DNA of 64,000 nucleotides from Blumeriella jaapii. Taxonomy: Eukaryota > Ascomycota > Leotiomycetes > Helotiales > Drepanopezizaceae. The notes beneath the pieces were generated by a model. It was not told the DNA's origin, made no database searches, and saw only the letters and a program-made list of their open reading frames with translations. How positions within the stretch are numbered: position 1 is the first letter of the stretch; the number at the start of each line of letters is the position of its first letter. The translations under genes and the position numbers were made by a program. Location: contig VWND01000014.1 in the NCBI GenBank assembly GCA_009599575.1, positions 620,001 to 684,000 on the forward strand, in the 5' to 3' direction. Shown here one piece after another: positions 47,000-57,859 of the stretch.

Positions 47000-49900
47000 T
47001 ATCGTTTTTTAAACAAAACGTTGTTAAATCTAGCAAATTCATTTTTAATTTATTTTAGAACGGAATTATTATACGCAATTTTTCCGAATTTAAGCAGGCG
47101 TATAATACCGCTATTCCAAATTAATAAGCTGCTTTCGTAAAAACATTTATAAAATAATTCGATATAATAATTAAAAACGTTAACGAATTTTTATTCGATT
47201 ACGAAAGCTTTGTTAAAATTAAATTTGTTCGCAAAAGCTTTGACTACGACAAATTCCTGCTAAGCTACGACAACGTTTTAAAAGCTTTCGCCGAAACAAA
47301 AAAAGCTCGAAATAATAAAAAAAAAATGACAGACCGAATTTTACGCTTTCTGCCAAATCAACGAAAAAAAATATTTAAAAATACGTTTTTAACAAAATTA
47401 CCGGTATTATTCTATTTCGGCATTTCGCTCGCTTTTTCGAAATTATTATTTTTATTAAAAAAAAAGTCTGAATATTAAACGCTTATATTTTTAAAACGTA
47501 AGCTTTGAAAGCTAATAATCCAAAAGCTCGCAGATTTATAAGCTTTTTTATAACTATTTGCAAATTAATCGACGACGTTATGCAATCGTTAAAAAAAATT
47601 TTAATCGATTGCGAAATTTCAAATCTAATTTTTTTTCAAAGCAAAAAACTAAACGTCGTTAAATACGACATTTTTATACCGAACGAAAAAAACGACGCCA
47701 TTCCGATACTTTAAATTTACAACGACGAAAAAAACAAAAAAACTAATATTATCTTCGTTTAATTCGAAAAAACATACGCGGTGGCAATTAATATTTTTAA
47801 AACAGCTAAAATAATTTAGCGATTTTTATTTTTAATTATCGAAAACGAATCCGAAAACGAAACCAAAAGCGTAATTACAAATAATCGCTTATTCGAATAC
47901 AAAAAATTTATTATATTTATAAAAACGATTTCGAAAAAAATAAAAATAAAAAACGTAAAAAAACGCGCCGATATTTCCGAAATTTTTTTTATTCGGAAAA
48001 AAAAACTATTCGCGTCGCTAGCAAAAAAAGCATCGCGAATAAAAACAGCCGGAAATCGACGCCGAGCTATAAGTTTTAAATTAATTAATAAAAAACGCGA
48101 CGATTCTACGAAATCAAATTCGAAAAACACCGGCATTCCGAAAGGAAAAAATCCAAACGATTTTAAATCTGATTTTTCGAAGCTAAATACGCAAATATCA
48201 AAAACGCTTGTTGCGTTTAAAAACGTCGTATTAATATCGCTAATATTTTAGATTTTAATAAAAATATTTAAAATTTCGATTATTACACGATTCGACCGAA
48301 AAAACTTAAAAAAAAATATCGAAATTATTACGAAAAAAATTATACAAAAAACACAAAATCAAATTATTTTATTTAAAACTTTCGCTTTCAACGACGAAAC
48401 GATTCAAAAGTTTTATTTCGATATTTTTATATAAAAATCAAATCAACCCGTTAGTTTTTTCTTTTTTGCTTCGAACGAAAACTAAACCAAACCTTTTTCG
48501 GAAAATTGCAAATATAATACGCCGGAATAAATAAAAAAAAAATTTAAAAACGGTAATCCGTTTTTACTCGAGTTTTTCTTCGTTAAAAAACTCCGATTTT
48601 TTAATTTCGTTTTTACGAATAACGTTAACGCTAAAAAAAACGGCAAATTCTGTTATTTTCACGTACGCTATTACGCGGCGTACTGCGATTTGATTATAAA
48701 AAAAATTAACGTTATCGGCTTCGTTAATCGCTTCGCTGCTATTAAAAATTCGGATTACAACGTATTCGAAATTGATTTTAATAATTAATTTATATTCCGA
48801 CGAAAAACTGCGAAAATTATTTAAGCGCGTATTAAAACTTATTTAAGCTACGTAAATTTTAAAACAAATTTTAAAGTATTTAACGCGATTATAAAACTCG
48901 ATTAAAACGAAAAAAAATAAAAACAACGAATATTTTCAAAAGCCGATTTTTCTAGCTTTTCGACCGAAAATATATTTTAAAATCTATCTGAATTAAATTG
49001 CGAATTCGTTAATCACGTAAAGTTTTACAACGAAAAAAACAAGCTATTATTATATTTTATAAAAAAAAAAATAGCTATATATAAATATTATTTCCGATTA
49101 ATCAAAACCTAAAAAGCGCTTACAGTTTTTTTCGCTAATATATTTTACAATTTTATTTAATAAACTTTCAAAATACATTCCGGTTTTTATTTCGCTGTTT
49201 TAATTATCCGGAATTTTAAAAACTGCCGTTTCGTAGCATATTTTAACGTTCCGATCGTTTTAAATTTCGCTGGTCCCGACCGTATTACGATTATAAAATT
49301 CGATATCGCCGATTTTTAAAAAAAAAAAAAAATCGAAAATCTTATCGACGCCATTTTCGATTATTACGTTTTATTTGTATTCGCATACAACTCGGAAATA
49401 ATCGAAGCTTATTTGCAATTATACCACGACGCCAAATTAATTAAAACCATTTAAAAAAGTTTAGTTTTTTCGTATTTCAGCGCGTTTAAAATAATAATCT
49501 CGGCTATTTTATCGGATTACGAAACCGAAAGCTACGAAATAAAAAATAAAATAATCTTTATCAGCTTTTCGATTAAGCAAAAAGTTTTCGTCAGATTTAA
49601 AATCCAAAAAACCGACGGCGTAATATTAATTTATTCGAATAATTATACGACGCAAAAATACAAAAACTATTTCGAAAACAACGCTTCGATAAGCTATCTG
49701 ATATTATTTATACTGCGGCGAAAGCAATTATAATACTTTCGGTAATTTCGATTGCAAACGATTACTTCCGAACCATTTCGTAAAATAATTTTTTTTACAA
49801 GCTTCGGAGCTTTTTTAAAAGTATTCGTCGGTAAACAATCGTAATCCGATCTATTAGTTTTACGCGAAGCAAAAGCGTTAATCGAATTTAATTATAACGA

Positions 49901-50195
49901 ACTAATCGATTATTTGTACGATTTCAATATAAAACTTTTCAACGCTTTTTGCAAAGCGTAAAACTACGTTTAAAAGCTGAAATTTATTATTTACGCAAAA
50001 AAGTCGTAAAAAGCATCCGTCGCGGCGATATTTAATAATATTATCGACGAAAAAGCTATCAGAACGTTCGTAAGCCTAAACGATACCTCGATTAATATTT
50101 TATCGAGCTATTTTTCAAAAAAGCAAAATAAACAAAATAATTTAAACGATAAGCGTAACGCTATTTTCCGCAAAAGCCAATAGCAAAAAGGCTAA
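47000..50195 (+). pseudogene. A1 ORF3 remnant (unknown function)
   Basis: Homologous to A2 28051-31252. Open pieces include 47505-47714 (ARRFISFFITICKLIDDV and following). The C-terminus is in a single frame like A3. The palindromic unit is at 48007-48041. The open frame on the other strand at 47816-48136 is an antisense shadow. Confidence 0.62.
48007..48041. repeat. 35-bp palindromic unit, A1 copy 4 (in ORF3)
   Basis: Arms TATTCGCG/CGCGAATA with the variant loop, same place as in A2 and A3. Confidence 0.8.
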
Positions 50196-50352
50196 AAACG
50201 GGTTAAAAAATTGAAAAAATATAAAGCTAAAAAGTTCGGCTTTTGATTAATTAGTTTTTAAATTATATAAAATAAATTAAATTATATTTATTAAAATTGT
50301 GTTTTTTTTTAATCGTAGTCAGAAACGACTACGTATATTATTTAAAACAGGA

Positions 50353-50619
50353 TATAAAACGGTAATATTTTGTATTAATAAAAATTAATAGTTTTAGCTA
50401 TAATCGAAGCATAAACCCTTTCGAAACCCTTTGCCACTGACTACTTTTAACAAATATAAAAGCAAAGCACCCTTTTAAATAATACCATAAGCACGCAGTC
50501 CAATTCATACCTTTATTTATTTTTCTTTTCTTTTCTTCAGTCTCTTCTAAGAATTCCCTAGACTATTTTACCCACCGACATATGGCCGTATCAGTCTGGT
50601 TTTCCTACCTACTTTTATA
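50353..50619 (+). repeat. A1 3' LTR (267 bp)
   Basis: Starts TATAAAACGG and ends TTTTATA. Followed by TTAT at 50620-50623, the right TSD in X2. Confidence 0.95.
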
Positions 50620-50623
50620 TTAT

Positions 50624-53010
50624 TAGCCGTTTCGGATTATAATAATATAACGGCTACGCTTCGTAATATATATTATTTGCAATTAATAATATTAATAAAA
50701 AACAATCCGGCGAAAAAGCTTTTTATTTAGCTTTTTCCCGCTTATTTTTTATTTTCTGATTCCGTTAATAAAAGCTTCGAATATTTATCGGCGCGAAACA
50801 ATTTATATTCCGATTTTAAACGTGTTTTTACTACGGAAAACATTTTAAAATTTCTTAAATAAATTAATTTTAATTTACGATGCAACGTAAACAATTGCTC
50901 GTTATTTTTTTTTAAATTTTTTTTTAAATTTGGCCGGCGGAAAAAATCATCCGCCGGATTAAAAACTTTTGTTTTATATTCGATTGCAAAATCGTATTTA
51001 GCTAATTCGTCGGCTTATTTCGCTTAGCGTTCGTTTAAACGTTTTTTCGTAAAAAAGTATTTCAGATTATAATAATTTATACGTATAATAATAACGTCGA
51101 AAACGCTACGTAAATATTAGCTTTATTATTTAAAAGCGTAAATTATAGCTATTAGCTTAACGTCGTAAATCTCGTATTTTTATTTTATAAAAAAAAGCTT
51201 TTTCGAATAATACGCGATAAAATGCCAACGTATCCCCGCATTTTTCTCGAATAATTAAAATAATATTCCGCTTATAACGAATTTCGAAGCGTTTGTTTCG
51301 ATTTGGATTTTTAATCGAAAATCGAAATAACGTAAAATTAATGCTCGGCAAAACTTTTTTTTTAAAAGTAAAAAAGCGAGCTTCGCTTCGAATAAAAAAC
51401 GAAAAAGGCCCGATATTTTTCTTCGTTGTATTTTTTTTAAAAAATCTATAATAAATCGGCAAAGCTTAGCGTAATTTTTAATAAAACGTTTGTAAAAATT
51501 AATAAAACCCAAAAACATTTGAATATTTCGCTACGTAATAAAAAAAGGTTATTTCCGAATATTATTTACTTTTTTTAAGTTTATTTTAATTTCCGTAGAA
51601 ATAACGACGAAGCTTAGGAATTCAACCGTATTCGTATCGAAAGCATATTTTTTCGGATTTTCGTAAAGTTTATTAATACGAAATTTTTCGAAAACTTTTT
51701 TTATCGCGTTTATATAATCGTCGGAGTTTTCGAAAAATATTAAAATATCGTCGAAATAAATTATATACGTAATATTTACTAAACCGACTAAAATTTAATT
51801 AATATACGCTTAAAAAGTTGCTAATGCGTTCGAAAAGCCGAAAAATAATATATAATATTCGAAGTATTCGTAACGAATGCGAAACGCAGTTTTTCATTTA
51901 TTTTTCTTTTTTATTCGAAAGCGGTAATACGCCTAAATAAAATCTAGCTTAATAAATATTTTAGCTTTTTTCAAACGATCCAAAGTTTCGCTTATAAAAA
52001 ATAAAAAAATTCGATTTTTAACCGTAATTGCGTTTAAACTTTTATAATCGACGCATAATCGTAAACTTCCGTTTTTTTTCGGTATAAATATTACCGATGC
52101 GCCGGCAAAGCTAATAAATCTTTTTATTTAATTTTTTTTTAAATTCGAATCGAAATATTCGCGCAATTCGGTAAGTTTAGATTTCGACAAAAAATAAACT
52201 GGTTTTTAAAAAAAATCTTTTTTTTTCGCGGAGTTTATTCGATGTTTTATAAAATAATAAAAAGCTAGAATAATCGCGGCGGTATCGTTAAACACGTCGG
52301 CGTAGTCGTTGTATTTAAAAAGTAATTAATATTGTTTTTCAGTAGCTTTTTTTAAAACAATACAAAACGCTTATTTTTTTTTAAATTTTTTTTTGAAACG
52401 TTTAATTATAACGAAATTAAATTATAAGCGTTCGATTAAATATCGCTACGATTTAGCTCGAAAACTTATAACGAAATCGATATTTCGCAACCAAAAAAAC
52501 TTTAAAATAAATAAAACTTTTGAAATATTTATATCGCAAGCCACGAAATCGTTTTATATTTTTTTAATTGTTTTATAATTATTAATAACGCGAATAAATT
52601 GCGTATGCGTGCCGTAAATAATTTTTTTTTTTTTTTTAATCGTAAATAAATTAATACGTTTTTAAATTGGTTTTTATTTATATTTAATTAATAATTTTTA
52701 AATTACGCAGTTTTTTTCCGCGCCGCAATCGATAAAAGCTCGTTTCGTACGAATTTCGCTTTTAGCTTTTTTAATTTCGACTGAAATTATTATTTTCTGC
52801 TTTTTTTTTTCGCTCGATTTTATTAGCAGCGACGAAATTAAAATCGAGCGAAAGCTTTTTCCGAATTTTTAGATTTATTAGCTTCGAAGCAATTTAAAAT
52901 TATATATTTTTTTTTGTTGCATTTATAATATTCGACTTTTGAATAATTAGCTATACGATGCTTTTTTTTTTGGCAGCGATTGCATTTCGAAAAATAAAAA
53001 AAATCGTTAG
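50624..53010 (-). pseudogene. X2 pol, 5' part: RT and RNase H remnant
   Basis: The piece 51255-51518 gives FLGFINFYKRFIKNYAKLC and then a DFLKK...F-R-F segment leading into RNase H (LKIQIETNASKF). The RT active site at 51747-51758 is Y-F-D-D, intact as in X1. The left end is the A1 insertion site between RNase H and integrase. Confidence 0.85.
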
Positions 53011-54300
53011 AAATTTTAAAATTTTAAAAAATTTTATTAAAATTATCGTTTTTTCGCTTTCGTTTTTTTTTTTGTAACGTATTTTCGAATCGAAAACGGT
53101 ATATATCTGTTTTGGCCTTTAAGCTTTAATCGTAAATATAAATTTTTTTCTTTTTTTTTTTTTACGCTCGTTTCGTTGTTTATTATTTTTCGTTTCGTCG
53201 CTAATAATTTTATTAGCATTTTCGATACGACGAGCGATTAATATTAATTTTTCGTACGAGCTTATAGCTGCAATATTATTTCGTTTAATAATTTCTTTTC
53301 GAAAAATAAATCGGAGTTTTGCGAAAAGTATTTTTTTTTTAATCGCATCGTTTATTATTTGCAATTGCTATTCGAAATTATTTAAATAAGCAACGAAATC
53401 GTTAATTGATTTATATTTTTTTTGCTTCGTTTTATCGTATAAATTCGAAACCGCGATTTCTCGATTTTCCGTATTTATTAAAAAGTCTAATATTTATTTT
53501 TTAAAATCGTTTTATATAATTCGAATATTCGTAAAACGTCGTTCGTATCCGATCCATTTTTTTTATTTTATCGTCGAAAACTAAAATATAAGCGTTAATT
53601 TTCTTTTAATTAATACAAAATATTATTTTTTTTATTCTGGCGGAAACTTCGCTCTGTACGCCGAATAAAAAATTAAGCTTTTTTAATGTTTTTTTCTCGA
53701 TATATTAAAAAGTTTTTTATTTTTAATACTTTTCGGCTCGAATTCGCTATGTTTTTTACAAAAAATATAATATGTTTAAAAAAAGTGCTAAATCGTTTTT
53801 AATAAATATTATTATCGTAATACTTCGAAAATATTTTATAATAATCGCCGGCTTAAATTATTTTTTATTTTTTTTTAATTAAAACGGTGTTAAAAAGTAT
53901 AAAAACCTTTTTTTCGATATTTTCGAAAGCGTTAAGTTTTTATTAAAATTGTTTAATCTTTTTTCGGAATTCGTTTCGGCGTTTTTTGATTTTTTCGAAT
54001 CTTTTGATTGTTTCGTAAACCTTTTTCTCAGTTTTTTTCTGTTTTATTTTAGCTCGTATTTTTTTTATTTTTCTACGTTTATCGTTTTCTTTTTGTTCGG
54101 CGCGGGTTCGTTTATTAGCCAAATAAATCAGAATCTCGATAAAAGGTTTTTCCGAATCGCTTTAAGCGTAGCTTTTTTTAATGATTTTTTCGATAAAAAA
54201 AATTAAAAAATCGTCGCGCCCTGATAATAAAATATTTTCGACCTTTGATAAAGCTGATAACGTCAGAAAAAACGATAATACGGAGTTTTTTTAAGCAGCC
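53010..54300 (-). pseudogene. X2 gag remnant
   Basis: Open piece 53119-53364 with FRKEIIKRNN, SSYEKLILIARRIE and a Lys-rich end, homologous to X1 gag. The plus-strand open frame 53949-54206 in the same region (and 11365-11622 in X1) is an antisense shadow. Confidence 0.68.
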
Positions 54301-54454
54301 GAAAATGCTGGATTTCCTTAAGTAGCTGAAAATGCCTGTTCGCTGCGAATGCGAAAAACTATAATATCGATAATAATAATATAAATGTAATAATATAATA
54401 AAAAATTATTTTAATAATATCGAATTGCCGTTTCGATAAGTAGAAAAATCAGAA

Positions 54455-54866
54455 TATAAAAATTAAAAAGCAGAAAAATATTAATTTAAATAATAAAGCT
54501 CAGATAAAATTGGGTTTATAATCAAATTGATTTTTATCTTTTATATTTCTAATAAAAAGCGTGTATAAATACAAAAAAAAAATGGAGCCCTCGAAAAAAG
54601 TATTTCTTAAAAAACCAGGCGAATCTTATTTAATATGCTTTTCCAGCCCCTATCCCGATCTTTTTTTATTTTTTTTAATATAACCTTAATAACTGGTTTT
54701 TTAGCAATCATTTCTATAAAATGTTTTACTTAAATATTATTTTCAACTTTTATAATATTATCCGGCCCCCACGGCCTATCCGCAGAAAATGCTATTCGAA
54801 GGTTGGTAGAAGGCAGAAGGTTTTGGCGGATCACCTGACTTATACACGTGATGTTGGTTCCTGACA
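54455..54866 (-). repeat. X2 5' LTR (412 bp)
   Basis: Homologous over its full length to the X1 LTRs. The outer (right) half with the CACGTGATGTTGG end is nearly free of RIP, while the inner half is mutated. Its last base, 54866, is the edge of the AT-rich block; the next five bases (TTCAG) are the presumed TSD. Confidence 0.94.
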
Positions 54867-56432
54867 TTCAGCCTCACGGATCATGGCGATCGGTTGTTTA
54901 AACTTCGAATTTTGCGATGTACATAAATCCCCAATTTCGACGTAACTTCATCACTTCAGCGATTAAAATCCCCAGCCTAACAAAGACTCGTTGGTTTATA
55001 ACTATCTACCTCGAAGCAGGACTTTGCCTGGTAGCACGCCAAATTTATGCTACCCGCCGTCTACCTTTTCCCATTCCCAAGCACATAATCAATCGGCATA
55101 TCCTTTTTCGGTTTTCCTCTACCCCTAATTCTTCTCCGGGTTTGCTTGTCTCTCAGCAAAGATCCCTCGGCTTACGGTACAACCCTAAGATATCAGAGTT
55201 TCGTCAAGCAGCTTTTTGCGCTTATGACTTCTGGTTTCAGGATTCCCCAAAAGCCGAGACGAGGCTTCAGGAATGAGGATGGATCTCGTCCGGCGCGTGT
55301 TGGCAGATACATGGCTTGCCCGAACGCGCAGACTTGCGCTTCGCATGCTACGGCAGTGCTACGCTCTTTTACTGCTTGAAGTTTGAGTGAGCTATGAGGC
55401 TCATGGTGAGACTGGTCCCTAATCGCCGCTTTTTTATACATAGCCTTTTTCACTAAACGTGCTGAAAATTTACTAGTAGTTAGCCAGAGAAACTGCCAAA
55501 TTGGCTCCTAGAAAGCTTTTTCGAGTCTTATCGTTGAGGAAAAGGGAGTTGGTACACAAAAATGTTACATTATTTATTCCACAGCTTTCTCAACACTTGA
55601 TACCGTACAAGCAGTAAGTAACGATACTACGGTATTAGTAACGATCAATATAGATACACAAGTATCCATTTATGGGACAGTCTGATTTAATACAGTTGCT
55701 AATTGAAATAATGGTGTTGTGATGTGACGTCGTTCTAGTGTGCTAATTTGGTTTTCACCAAGGAGACAGTCCTAAAAGATCTTTCGCTTATGTCTCCTTA
55801 ATTTGGCGTAGGATATTCACAGAAGCCTCAAGCTACCCTTATTACCAGATTTCAGACATATGAATGATCCGTCGGACTATTTGACACACAGCTTGACACA
55901 GCTTTCGAAGCATTACTAGTGTGGATACAAGAACGTACGGGGAGAGTCGACTACGACTCAGGGATTTCAAGATACGCGCCATGCTTTTCACTCTTCGTAC
56001 ATTGAACTCATCAGAACGCTAAGAGATTAGGGTCGAATTACGATCGTATCCCTATGCTCCAGTACGTATGCGGCTCGCCTTGCGGGGTGGCTTTTTACGC
56101 GTCGGTGGGACCAGGAAGACCGCGCCCGATAAACTTCAACAGTGACATCCTCGCCCAATCTCCATGATCATAGCAAACCAGGCTCTCGGTGCCGCTACTC
56201 AGACTGAATCGCGGAGATACATCCGTAATACACGGGATACTGTACAAGTCTGGCCGTCATCTTTGAAGCCCAGCTGAAGAGATTGGATTGGTCGGCATCT
56301 GAGGCGTGTCTTGGCGGCAGCCACATCGCTGGTAGGTCGGTACAAGTAAACAGAAAGCAAAGGGGCTTTAGCGGGAATAGAACGAGCTGGCGAATGAGAA
56401 CCTCACCGTTACCAACGTCAACGTAAATGCGT

Positions 56433-56452
56433 GCGGCGGCGGCGGCGGCGGC
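56433..56452. repeat. GGC trinucleotide run
   Basis: Six to seven tandem GGC units. Confidence 0.9.
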
Positions 56453-56607
56453 ACTGCGACTAGGTTTTGACGCTGCAAATTCTCCAAAGGGGGGCTCGGG
56501 GAGCTGATCTGAGACGAAGCTCACGACCTGCGTTAGAATAGGCGACGACGAGGTAGCAGGAGAAGACCGAGAAGCGGGAAATAAAGGTCGCCGATAGCAT
56601 ACCAGAC

Positions 56608-56630
56608 ATGATGATGATGATGATGATGAT
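56608..56630. repeat. ATG trinucleotide run
   Basis: Seven tandem ATG units plus a partial unit. Confidence 0.95.
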
Positions 56631-56638
56631 ATTATTTA

Positions 56639-56699
56639 ACGTCTGGAGGGGGCAGTGAACCTGCGCAACCTCAAGCCCCCCGCGGGGCTTTGGAGACGT
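56639..56699 (-). repeat. 61-bp inverted-repeat structure with GC-rich inner hairpin
   Basis: Outer arms ACGTCT/AGACGT enclose an inner stem AAGCCCC/GGGGCTT (56673-56690). The minus strand also reads GGTTCACTGCC between the inner hairpin and the 3' arm, which resembles a pol III B box. It is too short for a tRNA. It may be chance or a degraded tRNA-derived repeat. Confidence 0.35.
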
Positions 56700-57180
56700 G
56701 CTAAGCTGGGGATTTTTGTATACAGCAACCCATACATTGGTACCTAACAAAAGAGTATTACGCTTTCAGCAGCCTGCCCTGTGATGAGCTACATAGTGCC
56801 CGGGGAGATATCAAACAGGGTGTCGCATATTGGTCGACAAGACTGCTATTACATACCTACGGTAGATAACAATAGACTCTTGGAATGTCGAACTGGCTGT
56901 GCGTCAAGAAGAAGAAAGTCGAACAGTTAAACGTGTAAAACTGTGCCTCTGTTCTACATTGCTTGCATTGTTTACTAGGCTGGAGCAAAGCCATGGAGTC
57001 ACGAGGAATGGACTCTGGAACTTTCACTATCATAACAACCAAGCCAGAGCTACCCTGATTTTCAAGAAAATACCGTGCTAATAATGTCAAGAATACAATA
57101 ACGTAGATTCTAGAGTTAAAAAAAGCAATCGTCGACGTTACAAGAACTACTTACAGTACGATACTGTACTATTGGCCATT

Positions 57181-57217
57181 GTCACGTGACTCTTCGGCTA
57201 AGCGCTTGGCAAGCGCT
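57181..57217. promoter_or_regulatory. Two palindromes upstream of the transcription factor gene
   Basis: GTCACGTGAC (57181-57190) is a perfect 10-bp palindrome with an E-box core CACGTG, the type of site bound by bHLH factors. Eleven bases on, AGCGCTTGGCAAGCGCT (57201-57217) is an 8-bp inverted repeat around one base. Both lie about 0.65 kb before the start codon at 57860. Binding is not shown. Confidence 0.3.
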
Positions 57218-57859
57218 CTTCGCATCTTCGACAACTCCACTCCATTCTCCATGAATGATCATCAGTACATCAGCCTCAAGCAACCACAGGAGAAGGGTGC
57301 CACGACAACAACCACCAGGCCGTGATCCGAGCCCGTAGATCCGGCTTGGATGCACGCGCGACGTACCTAGACGACGACGTTCGTATGACCTCGGAGCACG
57401 ACCATATCCGCCTGATTGGACGCAGGAACGAAGCTATCAGCCATCAAGCGTAAGCGCTTGTGAGGAGCTTACGAGACCGCTACGATGGTCTAAGATTCGA
57501 CTTATGGGGAACGCATCAGCAGCATTTGCCTTTTTGGTGAAAAGACTTGGTGCGAGTCCGAGTGTGGCGCCTGCTGAGGTGAGGCGTCGAGTCTTTTTGG
57601 GAGTTCGGATGCAAGACCAGCTTGAGGATTCGCACGCCATGGCGAATTGGATGCTCCCGCTGAACTGCGAACGCAGTTTGACACCTCGATTACTTACTCA
57701 TGGGTCCGAAGTAAGACCCATGCTTGGCTGGTGTCAAGCGGGACTTTAAAAGGGTGGGAAACGTCCTCCTTGTGTGCCATTTGATTTTAGTGGAATCTGA
57801 ACAGAAAGAAGAAGACGTAAAGTTCACGAAAGTTAGCTTCCCTGTCGGAGGATCAAGAC

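Larger units (their letters stand above)
16730..50619 (+). mobile_element. Element A1: family A retrotransposon on the plus strand, containing A2 and A3
   Basis: Its LTRs are 16730-16996 and 50353-50619 (both 267 bp), and the flanking TSD is TTAT on both sides. Taking out A2, A3 and their 4-bp duplications leaves about 11,288 bp, nearly the 11,297 bp of A2 and of A3. A2 interrupts it between protease and RT, and A3 interrupts integrase. Its order is LTR, leader, gag, protease, RT-RNase H, integrase, AT spacer, ORF3, LTR. Confidence 0.95.
13852..54866 (-). mobile_element. Element X2: outermost chromovirus copy, split by A1 and cut by A4
   Basis: The same family as X1. The left part (13852-16729) holds the end of the 3' LTR, the tail, the chromodomain and most of integrase. 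The right part (50620-54866) holds RNase H, RT, gag and the 5' LTR. The insertion of A1 between them carries a TTAT duplication (16726-16729 and 50620-50623). The two parts add up to an internal region of about 6.5 kb, the same as X1. The right end at 54866 is the border to unmutated genomic DNA. Confidence 0.93.
54867..57859. other. Intergenic region between transposon block and transcription factor, no convincing gene
   Basis: About 3 kb of balanced base composition. Several open frames of 60-120 codons occur on both strands, but none shows a recognisable domain, consistent codon use or intron signals. It contains a (GGC)n run at 56433-56452, an (ATG)n run at 56608-56630, a GC-rich hairpin at 56673-56690, and palindromes near the transcription factor promoter. 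No tRNA gene or telomeric repeat was seen. Confidence 0.6.

Noticed and set aside
23982..48041. CRISPR-like array from the 35-bp palindromic repeats
   Set aside because: The repeats are dispersed over kilobases in a eukaryotic retrotransposon, with no regular spacers and no cas genes.
1..54866. AT-rich block as mitochondrial DNA or a centromere or telomere
   Set aside because: LTRs, TSDs and Ty3 pol motifs explain nearly all of it. No mitochondrial genes or telomeric TTAGGG repeats were seen. A centromeric location is possible but cannot be judged from sequence alone.
54917..55276. 119-codon plus-strand frame just outside the transposon border, starting with ATG
   Set aside because: No recognisable domain, no similarity to known families that I can see, and overlapping frames of similar quality on both strands. 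Insufficient support for a gene.
56195..56750. Two overlapping minus-strand frames of 96-109 codons
   Set aside because: They are driven by the GGC and ATG simple repeats (poly-Ala, poly-Ile). No domain or splice logic joins them.
57697..57726. Hairpin CATGGGTC...GACCCATG as a terminator or regulatory RNA
   Set aside because: A short inverted repeat in a fungal intergenic region has no established role, and nothing else supports it.
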